A stretch of DNA of 64,000 nt from Ignavibacteria bacterium (GTDB lineage Bacteria > Bacteroidota > Ignavibacteria > Tepidaquicellales > Tepidaquicellaceae). The notes beneath the pieces were generated by a model. It was not told the DNA's origin. It worked only from the letters and a program-made list of their open reading frames with translations, and searched no databases. The position numbers and the translations under genes are program-made. Of this stretch, positions 52,696 through 61,418 are shown piece by piece. The stretch spans positions 1 through 64,000 of the forward strand of contig JAQTLX010000003.1 of NCBI GenBank assembly GCA_028714695.1. Reading direction: 5' to 3'. Position 1 is the first letter of the stretch; each line of letters starts with the position of its first letter.

Positions 52696-54012
52696 ATGGA
52701 AATCACATTAAACAATATAAAACTCAATACGGCGAACATTTTTCCTTTCATACAGGACGATGAGTTTAATTCTATAAAAGGGGAAGCCGTAAAGGCATAT
52801 AACATGCTCTTAAACTACAGCGGGACCGGCAATGATTTTCTCGGCTGGCTCGACCTGCCTTCGGACGTTATGAAGAAAGAACTTCTGGCAATCGAGGATG
52901 CGGCGCATTTCCTGAGAAAAAAATCCGACGTAATAGTTGTAACGGGAATCGGCGGTTCCTATCTTGGCGCGCGTGCCGTAATAGAAGCGCTTCAGAACAA
53001 TTTTAAGTTTCTGCAGAAGAAAAAGAACAGATATCCGCTTGTAATTTTTGCGGGTCAGAATATAAGCGAGGATTATCACGCTGAACTTTTGGAAGTTCTC
53101 GAAGATCTTAAATACTCGGTTATAGTGATTTCGAAATCAGGAACCACTACCGAGCCTGCCATTGCTTTCAGGCTGTTGAGGAATCATCTCGAAAGAAAAT
53201 ACGGAAAAGAAATTGCTTCGACACACATAGTCGTAATTACGGATGAGAAAAAAGGCGCGTTGAAAAAACTTGCCGGCAAAGAAGGATACAAACAATTTGT
53301 AATCCCTGCCGACCTCGGCGGGCGTTATTCCGTTGTGTCGGCAGTAGGGCTGCTGCCCGTAGCATGCGCAGGTTTCAGCATAAAAGAATTTCTCAAAGGC
53401 GCGGAAGAAATGGAAACGGCGCTCAAGGGCAAAGGTAACTTCGACAAAAATCCCGCCATGCTCTATGCCGCGGTAAGAAATCTTATGTACAGAAAAGGCA
53501 AGACGACTGAACTGTTCGCGAGTTTCTTTCCGTCATTGTACTATTTTATCGAATGGTGGAAACAACTTTACGGAGAAAGCGAAGGCAAAGACGGAAAAGG
53601 AATATTTCCCGCGGGCGCGGTTTACTCCACAGACCTGCATTCGCTGGGGCAGTACGTTCAGGACGGTTTAAGAAATATATTCGAAACATTTATCTGGATT
53701 GAAAAACCGAAGTACCCGCTTTCTATACCTTATGCTGACGATAATTCCGACGAATTGAATTACCTGAAAGGAAAACACCTTAACTTCGTTAACGAAAAGG
53801 CAATGCTCGGAACTATGCAGGCGCATCTTGACGGTGGCGTTCCCAATATGACATTTACAATACCCGAACTTACGGAGAGTATTCTCGGAGGGCTTGTTTA
53901 TTTCTTCGAATTCGCTTGCGCATTAAGCGGATACATGCTGGGCGTAAATCCGTTTGACCAGCCCGGCGTGGAAATGTATAAAAAGAATATGTTCAAACTT
54001 CTCGGAAAATAA
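52696..54012 (+). CDS. pgi: Glucose-6-phosphate isomerase
   Basis: A 438-residue PGI of the shorter bacterial type, interconverting glucose-6-phosphate and fructose-6-phosphate. Motifs are VTGIGGSYLGARAVIEAL, VISKSGTTTEPAIAFRLL, ADLGGRYSVVSAVGLLPVA, the active-site region ESEGKDGKGIFPAGAVYSTD, and FDQPGVEMYKKNMFKLL near the end. The length matches the Firmicutes-like subgroup. Confidence 0.97.
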   Translation: MEITLNNIKLNTANIFPFIQDDEFNSIKGEAVKAYNMLLNYSGTGNDFLGWLDLPSDVMKKELLAIEDAAHFLRKKSDVIVVTGIGGSYLGARAVIEALQNNFKFLQKKKNRYPLVIFAGQNISEDYHAELLEVLEDLKYSVIVISKSGTTTEPAIAFRLLRNHLERKYGKEIASTHIVVITDEKKGALKKLAGKEGYKQFVIPADLGGRYSVVSAVGLLPVACAGFSIKEFLKGAEEMETALKGKGNFDKNPAMLYAAVRNLMYRKGKTTELFASFFPSLYYFIEWWKQLYGESEGKDGKGIFPAGAVYSTDLHSLGQYVQDGLRNIFETFIWIEKPKYPLSIPYADDNSDELNYLKGKHLNFVNEKAMLGTMQAHLDGGVPNMTFTIPELTESILGGLVYFFEFACALSGYMLGVNPFDQPGVEMYKKNMFKLLGK

Positions 54013-54046
54013 TTGCCTGAATAAAGAGGAAAAAATAATTAATAAC

Positions 54047-56158
54047 ATGACCAAAAAAATATTTGCTTTCTTACTGCTTTCATTTGTATTTGTGCTTAAC
54101 GTAAACGCACAGTTGTTTACACCGGAAGAAATTGAAATTCTCAAATATCAGGACCTGCGGACAACAGGACCCAACGGCGAATTGCTTACTTATCTGAACG
54201 CGCACAATAACGCCGTTGTAATCAGGGCGCTCGTTGCGCTTGGCAATTTAGGCGATAAAGAAAACGTCAGAGTAATATCCGAACAACTGATGTCAAATAA
54301 CAATCCCGACATAAGAATGGCGGCTGCGTTTGCATTGAGCCTTATTCCATGCGAGGAAACAAACAAAAATCTGAGCGAGGCGCTCAAAACCGAGAAAGAC
54401 GAAATTGTAATCGCGAAAATTATCATCGCGCTGGGATTTACCGGAAACAACGACAATCTTCAGGAAGTGTGCGCTTACAATGCTCCGGCAGCCAGTCTTC
54501 AGTCAGCCATCGCGCTTTCAATCGCGAGATTCGGAAGAAGGAATATCAAGAATGCCGGCGCGGTTGAAACCCTGAAAACGCTGGTTAAGAGCGGCGATGA
54601 AAGTGTACAGCGTTTCTGCGCTTACGCCTTTGCAAATCAGAGAAACAGAGATTTGTTATTGCCCGCGAAGGATGAACTGCTCGCGCTTACGAATTCGAAG
54701 AATGCAGATGCGCGCATGTGGGCATTCCTTGCCTACGGCTACACGGCGGGAGCGAATGAACTGAAATATTTTCAGGACGCTTATGAAAAAGAAACAGTCT
54801 GGCAGGTTAAAGTAAATATACTGAATTCGCTTCAGACGGTTTACAGATTCAATAAAGAAACTTCGGACAATAAAGAACTTGCATTCTTCCTTGTTGATAA
54901 AGGAGAGGGAGAAGACACTTATCTTTCAACAACGGCGCTGAAAGTGCTTGGCGCGATATTTCAGAATACAACCGATGCAGGTTTAAAAACAGAATTAAAA
55001 CCGCGTTTGCAATGGTTCATGATTAAAGGCAAAGCCGTTGAACTTGCAACTATAGGCGAAGCGGTTAATACTCTCGGCATGATATTCAGAGACGAAGCAA
55101 AAGATGATTTGATTCAAAGATATACTGATGCCGAAGGATATTATCTGAAACCATATTTGATATCGGCTTTTAAATATATGAAAAACGCCGGAGTCTATAA
55201 GGACCTGAGAAAACTGATTACCGAGGACGTGCAGAATTACGTAAATAAGAATAAGATTACGGAAGGCGATATGATTGCGGGCAAAGAACTTGCGCCGATT
55301 TACAGAACGTTTGTTGAAACTCTGGATGAGTTGAAAAAGGTCGGAAATACGGACGACAGGGAAATTATGCGCCTTATATTTTCTGAGTTTGTAAGTTCGA
55401 AAGACCCGTCTATTGTGGATGTGTGCATAAACGCATTGAACGACAGTTTGTATTCGACCAAGAGAACGGAAACGGCGACTATACTTACGCTTGATTATCC
55501 CGACCTTGTTTATCCGAAAGACAAAGAGACAATGAAATTAATTATTCGTGAATTCGGCGAACTGAAATCGGACACGGCCGTCGGAATACTTGAAAACAAT
55601 CTTAAGATAAATGATTTCGAAATATGCAAAGAGTCGGCGGATGCTTTGAAAAAAATCACGGGGAAAGATTATACATTCGCGGCGAAGAAAGTCAGTTTCT
55701 TTAATCCCGATAATCTTAACGGACTTTTGAAAAAGCAATTTGCGACACTGAAAACGACAAGAGGCGATATCAAAATTAAATTGTATCCTTATTTGTCGCC
55801 GTTCACAGTGTTAAACTTCGTGAAACTTGCCGAGAAAGGATTTTACAACGGCACAACATTTCACAGGGTAATTCCGAATTTCGTTATACAGGGCGGCGAC
55901 CCGCTCAACAGCGGCTGGGGCGGACCTGAGTACACAATCCGCTCGGAGTTCATTCCCGCGAGTTTCGAAAGGGGAATTGTTGGGATGGCATCGGACGGCA
56001 AGGATACGGAAGGCAGTCAGTTCTTCGTAATGCATTCGGCATTTTACCATCTTGACAACGCATATACAATATTCGGAGAAGTTGTAAGCGGCATGGAGAA
56101 TGTCGATAAGATTTATCTTGACGACGTGCTTGAAAGCGTTGTTATAACAGAGAATTAG
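54047..56158 (+). CDS. Exported HEAT-repeat/cyclophilin fusion
   Basis: About 703 residues starting at MTKKIFAFLLLS, with a signal peptide ending NVNAQ. Residues 20-550 are a HEAT-repeat solenoid (VVIRALVALGNLGDKENVRV, NPDIRMAAAFALSLIP, RFCAYAFANQRNRDLLLPAK). The last 150 residues are a cyclophilin domain: LYPYLSPFTVLNFVKLAEKG, FYNGTTFHRVIPNFVIQGGD with the catalytic Arg, TEGSQFFVMHSAFYHLD and YTIFGEVVSG. It probably speeds prolyl isomerisation of envelope proteins gripped by the solenoid. The start upstream at 53954 would overlap pgi and lacks the signal peptide. Confidence 0.9.
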   Translation: MTKKIFAFLLLSFVFVLNVNAQLFTPEEIEILKYQDLRTTGPNGELLTYLNAHNNAVVIRALVALGNLGDKENVRVISEQLMSNNNPDIRMAAAFALSLIPCEETNKNLSEALKTEKDEIVIAKIIIALGFTGNNDNLQEVCAYNAPAASLQSAIALSIARFGRRNIKNAGAVETLKTLVKSGDESVQRFCAYAFANQRNRDLLLPAKDELLALTNSKNADARMWAFLAYGYTAGANELKYFQDAYEKETVWQVKVNILNSLQTVYRFNKETSDNKELAFFLVDKGEGEDTYLSTTALKVLGAIFQNTTDAGLKTELKPRLQWFMIKGKAVELATIGEAVNTLGMIFRDEAKDDLIQRYTDAEGYYLKPYLISAFKYMKNAGVYKDLRKLITEDVQNYVNKNKITEGDMIAGKELAPIYRTFVETLDELKKVGNTDDREIMRLIFSEFVSSKDPSIVDVCINALNDSLYSTKRTETATILTLDYPDLVYPKDKETMKLIIREFGELKSDTAVGILENNLKINDFEICKESADALKKITGKDYTFAAKKVSFFNPDNLNGLLKKQFATLKTTRGDIKIKLYPYLSPFTVLNFVKLAEKGFYNGTTFHRVIPNFVIQGGDPLNSGWGGPEYTIRSEFIPASFERGIVGMASDGKDTEGSQFFVMHSAFYHLDNAYTIFGEVVSGMENVDKIYLDDVLESVVITEN

Positions 56159-56559
56159 ACTTTTCCAGTGTTTGCTTTTCGCGGGAAGTAAACATCCACC
56201 GTTCTATAAGCGGAGGTGCGGTCTGTAGCGGCAAATTTAAGACTTTTGCCATAGGAGGGGTACCTAAACAGAGTTTTCTTGCATATGAAAAAAAGATGTT
56301 TAAAGAATATAATCTCAGCAAAATAATTTATCTTTTCGATTAAGCCCACGGTTTAACCGTGGGTAAAAATAAGCATAAAAACAAAACCGTTTCAATTGAA
56401 AATCCGCCTTGGTGGACGGTTTATGAAAACAGTTATCGAAAATGAATAATAAAAGGACTGATTCTGCTTGATTTATTATTTAATTTTAATCGGAAACTAC
56501 TCATTAATAAAATGGGTTTCATATATAGAACACAAATAATCAAATAACAGGAGCATAAC
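56159..56559. other. Intergenic with degenerate repeat sequence
   Basis: About 400 bases. The first half holds GC-rich, hairpin-prone sequence (such as GGCAAATTTAAGACTTTTGCC-like arms near 56230) that looks like dispersed repeat remnants. The second half is AT-rich and must contain the ferritin promoter. A clear ribosome-binding site (CAGGAG at 56548-56553) lies just ahead of the ferritin ATG. Confidence 0.5.
56345..56363. repeat. Copy of the CCCACGGTT hairpin
   Basis: CCCACGGTTTAACCGTGGG is the same palindrome found in both units of the 10219-10434 repeat. As there, an ACCGTTTCAA motif follows at 56387-56396, so the element is a dispersed family member. Confidence 0.7.
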
Positions 56560-57069
56560 ATGATTTCAAAGAAACTCGAAGATGCAATAAACTCACAAAT
56601 CAACAAAGAATTTTACTCTGCTTATTTTTATCTGGCAATGTCGGCATACTGCTCGACAAAGGATTTAGACGGGTTTGCAAACTTCTTCTACGTACAATAT
56701 CAGGAGGAAACATCACACGCAATGAAGTTTTATCATTTCGTTCTCGACAGAGGCGGAAATGTGGTTTTAACAAAAATTGACACGCCCCCGGCGGATTTCA
56801 AATCTCCTCTGGATGTATTTGAAAGAACACTCGAACATGAACAGTTTGTAACAAAGTCGATTAACGAACTCCTTGACCTTGCAACGAAAGAAAACGATCA
56901 TGCCTCGGCAAGTTTTCTTAAATGGTACGTTGACGAGCAGGTTGAAGAAGAAGCAACTGTAACGAAACTTGTAAACAAGATGAAACTTATCGGAAACGAT
57001 ATCGGAGGTCTGTTCATCATCGATAATGAACTCAAAGCAAGAGTTTTTACACCGCCTGCCGTAAAGTAG
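56560..57069 (+). CDS. ftnA: Ferritin (iron-storage, non-heme)
   Basis: A 169-residue ferritin-like diiron protein that oxidises and stores iron in a 24-mer cage. Ferroxidase ligands are in NKEFYSAYFYLAMSAYC, QYQEETSHAMKFYHF (ExxH) and DEQVEEEATVTKLV. A good Shine-Dalgarno sequence is present, unusual for this window. It is followed by a strong terminator, so it is monocistronic. Confidence 0.96.
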   Translation: MISKKLEDAINSQINKEFYSAYFYLAMSAYCSTKDLDGFANFFYVQYQEETSHAMKFYHFVLDRGGNVVLTKIDTPPADFKSPLDVFERTLEHEQFVTKSINELLDLATKENDHASASFLKWYVDEQVEEEATVTKLVNKMKLIGNDIGGLFIIDNELKARVFTPPAVK

Positions 57070-57134
57070 GTTTGTTGCTCTTTCGTTCCCGGACGAAGTT
57101 TGGGAATAAGTTAAAGTTAATATGTGTATAATAC

Positions 57135-57170
57135 AAACGTTCCCGTGCTTTTGCATGGGAACGTTTTTTT
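57135..57170 (+). terminator. Strong intrinsic terminator after ferritin
   Basis: A 14-bp stem (AAACGTTCCCGTGC / GCATGGGAACGTTT, one G-U pair) with a TTTT loop runs into TTTTTTT. A REP-like palindrome (TTCCCGG ... TTTGGGAA) lies just upstream at 57085-57110. Confidence 0.85.
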
Positions 57171-57369
57171 ATAATGTCCCCCGCCGGCGGGGGGCGTCTT
57201 TAGCCGCGGGGGTGGAAGAGTCGATGAAAATAATATCCTTGTTAGAAATTCTTATTAAAAAACAGTAAAATAATGTCGCCCCTGCGGGTCTTAAAAAAAA
57301 CATTCATTGCTTACTAAAAAATTGTCGTACCTCCGGTACTCTGTATGAAATCTTAGTCGTAGATTTGCC

Positions 57370-57868
57370 GTTTTTCCGCTCTTTCCCGCGGGATATGGAA
57401 AAGTTGTATCTGTGATAATCTGCCTTAATCTTTATTTGCTGTGTGTAATGTTTTTGCTTTTACTCTCATGTAAAATCTCTGCGTTCTTAGCGAACTTTGC
57501 GGTGAAATGTTTTTGTTCTTCTTAGTTCATTTCTAATAACTAACTTTTGATATTAACTCACCTGTTTAAACGTTTTTTTCGCTCTTTCCCGCGGGATATG
57601 GAAAAGTTGTATCTGTTATAAGCTGCCTTAATCTTTGTTTATCTGTGTGTAAAGTTTTTGCTTTTACTATCATGTAAAATCTCTGCGTTCTTAGCGAACT
57701 TTGCGGTGAAATGTTCTCGTTCTTCTTAGTTCATTTCTAATAACTGACTTTCGATATTAACTCACCTGTCTAAACGTTTTTTCCGCTCTTTCCCGCGGGA
57801 TATGGAAAAGTTGTATCTGTGATAATCTGTCTTAATCTTTGTTTATCTGTGTGTAAAGTTTCTTTTTT
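57370..57868. repeat. About 203-bp tandem repeat, 2.5 copies
   Basis: The 57171-57981 stretch has no gene. Its core is a direct repeat whose copies begin with GCTCTTTCCCGCGGG at 57378, 57581 and 57785 (period 203-204). Copies 1 and 2 are complete and differ at a few positions; the third is cut short. Each unit includes CTCTGCGTTCTTAGCGAACT. The preceding 200 bases carry GC-rich motifs (CCCCGCCGGCGGGG, CCTGCGGGTCTT) that look like other dispersed elements. The unit is too long and the copies too few and adjacent for a CRISPR array. Confidence 0.8.
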
Positions 57869-57981
57869 TATAAATAGGTGAAATCTTTGGTTTCTTTGCT
57901 CTGATTTGGTTAGTGTAATTCGTGATAATTAGCGGCGTGTTCTCGCTCTTAATGCTCTTCTTCTAGATTCTAGATTCTGCT

Positions 57982-59574
57982 CTACCTGAACTCATTCATC
58001 AGCAGCGATGCCGCGTCCCTGTCCAGTTTTTCATAAGGAAGTTCTATAAGTCTTTTCGTAAGCGCGAACCATGCGTCTTCGTTACCGTTCACCTGCATGC
58101 TCACAAGTTCTTTGTCCGTGAAGTTATTCATCTTCGCGAGATTGAATATTATAAGTTTTGAAGCCCAGTGGTGTGATGTATCCTCTTTATCCGGATTTAT
58201 GATTCTTTCAAAAAGCGACAGCAGCAAATATCTTCTGAGTCCTTTCGAATTTGCAAGTTCGAAAAGGTATGCGGAATATTCGGGATTAACTTTTAAAAGC
58301 GTTTCGCAGATATCTTTCTCTCTGGTGAAAGAACTGTCAATATTGAAAATGCTCTCTTCCTTTTTATCCGCGTAGAAATATTTCAAAACATCGGGCACGC
58401 TGTTTCCTATTACACGCGCTTCTTTGTAATCGTTGAGATGCCGTATTTCGTGATAAGCATTTGACGTCTTAATCAGATTGGCAAGCGATTCTTTTCTCAA
58501 AGCGTTCAGAGTTTCCTCTTTGATTTTCTCTGACAGCAATTTAGCGTCTTTATCGTCAACCGCATATCTGCCTATCATTCTCTTGATTTCTTTTATCGAT
58601 GCGGAGTTGTCTCCTGAAAGCACCGCTGCGCAGCGCTTCTCGGCGAGTTCAAGGTTTTCGCTAAGTATAAAAGAGAACGGCGAATTCGGAAGTTTGATTC
58701 CGAGAAATTGTTCTGTTATGTTGAGGTTGTCTATGCGTTTCAGAGTGTAAACTTTCGAAGAAGGATTTTCCGGGTTCGGTATAATCGTATCCGAAATCTC
58801 ATACGAAAGCAGGAATGAACCCGTAGAACCGTTATTATACCTGTATTCGAACATCAGATTAGCGAAAGGATATCCCTTGTTGTAGAGTTCGAGGTTAAGC
58901 GAATTCGTGGAATTGTTTATTTCGTCGACGGATGATTTATTTTCAATATCCGAAATAAGTTTAAGAAATTTTTCTTTTACTCCCGCGTCTGCATCCGCGT
59001 TTTTCACTGTTTGTTTTTGCTCGGCATATTTATCGGAAAGTTTCCAGTCGCTGTTAACGTAATAGTCGCGCGCGTTGTTCAGCCTTGAAATCAGCGAAGG
59101 AACGTCGTCCGAGAAAAACTTTTTCATTTTTATAATATCTTCCGGGGCTGGCTGCGTAATTTTCGGATTCATTTTTTCGTAAATGAAGTCCATTGAAATT
59201 TTGCTGTCCTTTAGAAACATCCCGCCTTTCAGCACGACAGACATTGTGTGTGTGCCCGATGAAAGATACAAAGGATCGATTTTCAAATTGGCAACCTTAA
59301 GCAGTCCGAGGTCTGTATATTCAAAAGCATTTGCATTGCTCAATTGCGCGAGTTTATCGTCTATAAACACTTCGATTTCGTTCGGCATCTTCTTGCCTTT
59401 AATCAGGATTGTGGCTGTAAACTCAGTTGAAACAAGAATCTTCGTCTCGGGAGCGATGAGATACACCTTAAAAGAATAAATATTGTAGAAATTATACGCG
59501 ACCATACCCGCCAGCACAAGCGCTGAAACCACAAGCGCGGGAAACACAACGTAATATTTAATCTTCTTCTTCAA
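57982..59574 (-). CDS. Membrane-anchored protein of unknown function
   Basis: A 530-residue protein with TTG start. One N-terminal membrane helix (YVVFPALVVSALVLAGMVAY) is followed by an Ig-like beta domain of about 110 residues (TKILVSTEFTATILIKGKKM, YLSSGTHTMSVVLKGG). The remainder is largely helical with Lys/Asp/Asn-rich stretches and an AYHEIRHLNDYKEARV segment near residue 370. The HEIRH is zinc-protease-like (HExxH), but the context is helical and no other metalloprotease motif is clear. No family recognised. The long continuous frame and codon use support a real gene. Confidence 0.75.
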   Translation of the reverse strand: MKKKIKYYVVFPALVVSALVLAGMVAYNFYNIYSFKVYLIAPETKILVSTEFTATILIKGKKMPNEIEVFIDDKLAQLSNANAFEYTDLGLLKVANLKIDPLYLSSGTHTMSVVLKGGMFLKDSKISMDFIYEKMNPKITQPAPEDIIKMKKFFSDDVPSLISRLNNARDYYVNSDWKLSDKYAEQKQTVKNADADAGVKEKFLKLISDIENKSSVDEINNSTNSLNLELYNKGYPFANLMFEYRYNNGSTGSFLLSYEISDTIIPNPENPSSKVYTLKRIDNLNITEQFLGIKLPNSPFSFILSENLELAEKRCAAVLSGDNSASIKEIKRMIGRYAVDDKDAKLLSEKIKEETLNALRKESLANLIKTSNAYHEIRHLNDYKEARVIGNSVPDVLKYFYADKKEESIFNIDSSFTREKDICETLLKVNPEYSAYLFELANSKGLRRYLLLSLFERIINPDKEDTSHHWASKLIIFNLAKMNNFTDKELVSMQVNGNEDAWFALTKRLIELPYEKLDRDAASLLMNEFR

Positions 59575-59644
59575 TAATTATTTCTTCAATTTTTTTTAAA
59601 TTGAATACCGTCAATTACAAAAATTATTTCTTCAAAAAGGTTCT

Positions 59645-59681
59645 GCCAATTACTAATTATTAATTACCAATTACTAATTGT
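59645..59681. repeat. AATTACTAATT repeat, third locus
   Basis: A short array of AATTACT-like heptamers bounded by CAATT and AATTG, the same sequence family as at 6301 and 6490. The surrounding gap 59575-59890 also holds a GC-rich stretch (GGAGCGGCTTTAGCCGGGGG near 59753) resembling one at 57195. Confidence 0.75.
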
Positions 59682-59890
59682 AAGGTAATATTGGAAACAA
59701 CTCGTAGAATTTAAAGACAATAAATGGTATGCGAATGTCCCCCTTTGGAGGGGGAGCGGCTTTAGCCGGGGGGAGGGTAATTTACCATTCCGGACAATAA
59801 CTTCCGGACTCTGACCGACGAGTCTTTCTCCCTCTCTTTTTCTTCGCAATTGTTTTATATTTTACAAACGACAAATAAAACATCACACCT

Positions 59891-60934
59891 ATGAAAAATA
59901 CTGTGACTCTTTTTTTAATAACCTTATTCGCGGTATTGCTGCAGATTAATCAATCCGATGCATGCACACGCGTTGTTTACAAAGGACCGAACGGAACAAT
60001 TCTCACTGCCCGTTCCATGGACTGGAAAACCGACATCGGCACAAACCTGTGGCTGTTCCCGCGCGGAATTGAACGCAGCGGAGAGGTCGGACCTAACTCG
60101 TTTAAATGGACTTCGATATACGGGAGTATAATTGCTTCCGCATTCGACAATTCAAGTTCTGACGGCATGAACGAAAAAGGACTTGTCGCAAATCTCTTGT
60201 GGCTTGCGGAATCCGAATATCCCGTATGGGACCAAAAGAAACCGGGTCTGGCAATTTCCGTATGGGTACAGTATGTACTCGATAACTTCGCGACAGTCGA
60301 TGAAACCGTAACGGCGCTTCAAAAAGAAGATTTCATTGTTGTTACCGCGGGCTTGCCCGACGGGTCGCGCCTTGCCACGCTTCATCTGGCAATCTCCGAT
60401 GTTTCCGGCGACAACGCTATCTTTGAATACATAGGCGGCAAACTTGTAATACATCACGATAAATCTTATACGGTTATGACAAACTCACCTATATTCGAAA
60501 AGCAATTAGCGCTTAATGAATACTGGAGCCAGATAGGCGGCACTGTAATGCTTCCCGGCACGAACAGGGCGGCTGACAGGTTTGTGAGAGCGTCGTTTTA
60601 TATTAACGCCATTCCGCAGACGGACGATATACGTCTCGCCGTTGCAAGCGTATTCAGCGTTATTCGCAACTGCTCTGTTCCTTTCGGAATAAGCACTCCA
60701 AACGAACCGAATATTTCATCGACAAGATGGAGAACAGTATCCGACCATAAAAACAAAATATATTTTTATGAATCGTCGCTTACGCCGAATACATTCTGGA
60801 TTGATTTAAAAGACGTGGATTTCTCAAAAGACGCGAAAGTAAAAAAACTAAGCGTCTCAAACAGCGAAACATACTCGGGAAATGCGGCATCCCAATTCGT
60901 TGAAACCCCGCCTTTTAAATTTGCGGGTTTGTAA
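59891..60934 (+). CDS. Choloylglycine hydrolase-family Ntn hydrolase, exported
   Basis: A 347-residue enzyme of the penicillin-V-acylase/bile-salt-hydrolase family. A signal peptide ends just before the catalytic Cys25 (QSDA then CTRVVYKGPNG), so cleavage exposes the nucleophile. Conserved residues follow in LTARSMDWKTD, GMNEKGLVANLLWLAESEYP and NRAADRFVRASF. In non-gut bacteria such enzymes may cleave acyl-homoserine lactones or other linear amides; the substrate here is unknown. It is transcribed alone. Confidence 0.92.
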   Translation: MKNTVTLFLITLFAVLLQINQSDACTRVVYKGPNGTILTARSMDWKTDIGTNLWLFPRGIERSGEVGPNSFKWTSIYGSIIASAFDNSSSDGMNEKGLVANLLWLAESEYPVWDQKKPGLAISVWVQYVLDNFATVDETVTALQKEDFIVVTAGLPDGSRLATLHLAISDVSGDNAIFEYIGGKLVIHHDKSYTVMTNSPIFEKQLALNEYWSQIGGTVMLPGTNRAADRFVRASFYINAIPQTDDIRLAVASVFSVIRNCSVPFGISTPNEPNISSTRWRTVSDHKNKIYFYESSLTPNTFWIDLKDVDFSKDAKVKKLSVSNSETYSGNAASQFVETPPFKFAGL

Positions 60935-60964
60935 AACATATTTTGGTTTAAAGAATTTTAATAC

Positions 60965-61020
60965 GGTCACTATGTTGTAAATCAGCCTTGTATGACTTCT
61001 GCGTAGTGACCTTTTCTTTC
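60965..61020 (+). terminator. Probable terminator after the choloylglycine hydrolase gene
   Basis: GGTCACTA (60965-60972) pairs with TAGTGACC (61004-61011) across a 31-base loop, and TTTTCTTTC follows. The long loop makes it a weaker candidate than the others. Confidence 0.45.
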
Positions 61021-61418
61021 TTTCCGTTCCTTTCGATGAGCCGTAAAATGCTTTTCTCGGTGTACCTCTGTGTCTACGTTGCCTGCCCGCCAGCCGAAGG
61101 CATGCCGTGGCGAGTGGCGGGTGTATCTCTGTAAACCCGCTCATTAATTTTCACTATTTTTCCCTTCTTTCCCGCGTGCTATATTAAGAAGTTCTTGTCC
61201 TTCTCAGTGTGCGGCGCCTGTCCACCATCTCTTAGGCGGATGTTCTAAGTGGTGAAAAGCTCTTTCTTTAAATCATAGCAAATCTGTGTTAATCCGTGGC
61301 AAAAGCTCTTTTCCGTGTTCTCAGTGGTGAATCGTTCATTTCAAGAGCCTTTTTCTCCATTCCTTATAAACCAAATATTGAGTATTTTCTGAAAAATTAA
61401 AATTAGAGTCAAAAAAGT
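61021..61418. other. Intergenic with decayed dispersed repeats
   Basis: About 400 bases without a gene. A GC-rich palindrome (CCCGCCA at 61086, TGGCGGG at 61115) and text such as TCTGTGTTAATCCGTGG near 61280 resemble the dispersed repeat sequence at 57370-57870 and 10070-10135. Confidence 0.5.

Noticed and set aside
56155-56349. 64-codon minus-strand ORF after the HEAT-cyclophilin gene
   Set aside because: It lies over hairpin-rich repeat sequence and has no recognisable feature.
57370-57868. Possible CRISPR array
   Set aside because: Units are about 203 bp, adjacent, with no short-repeat/unique-spacer pattern and no cas genes.
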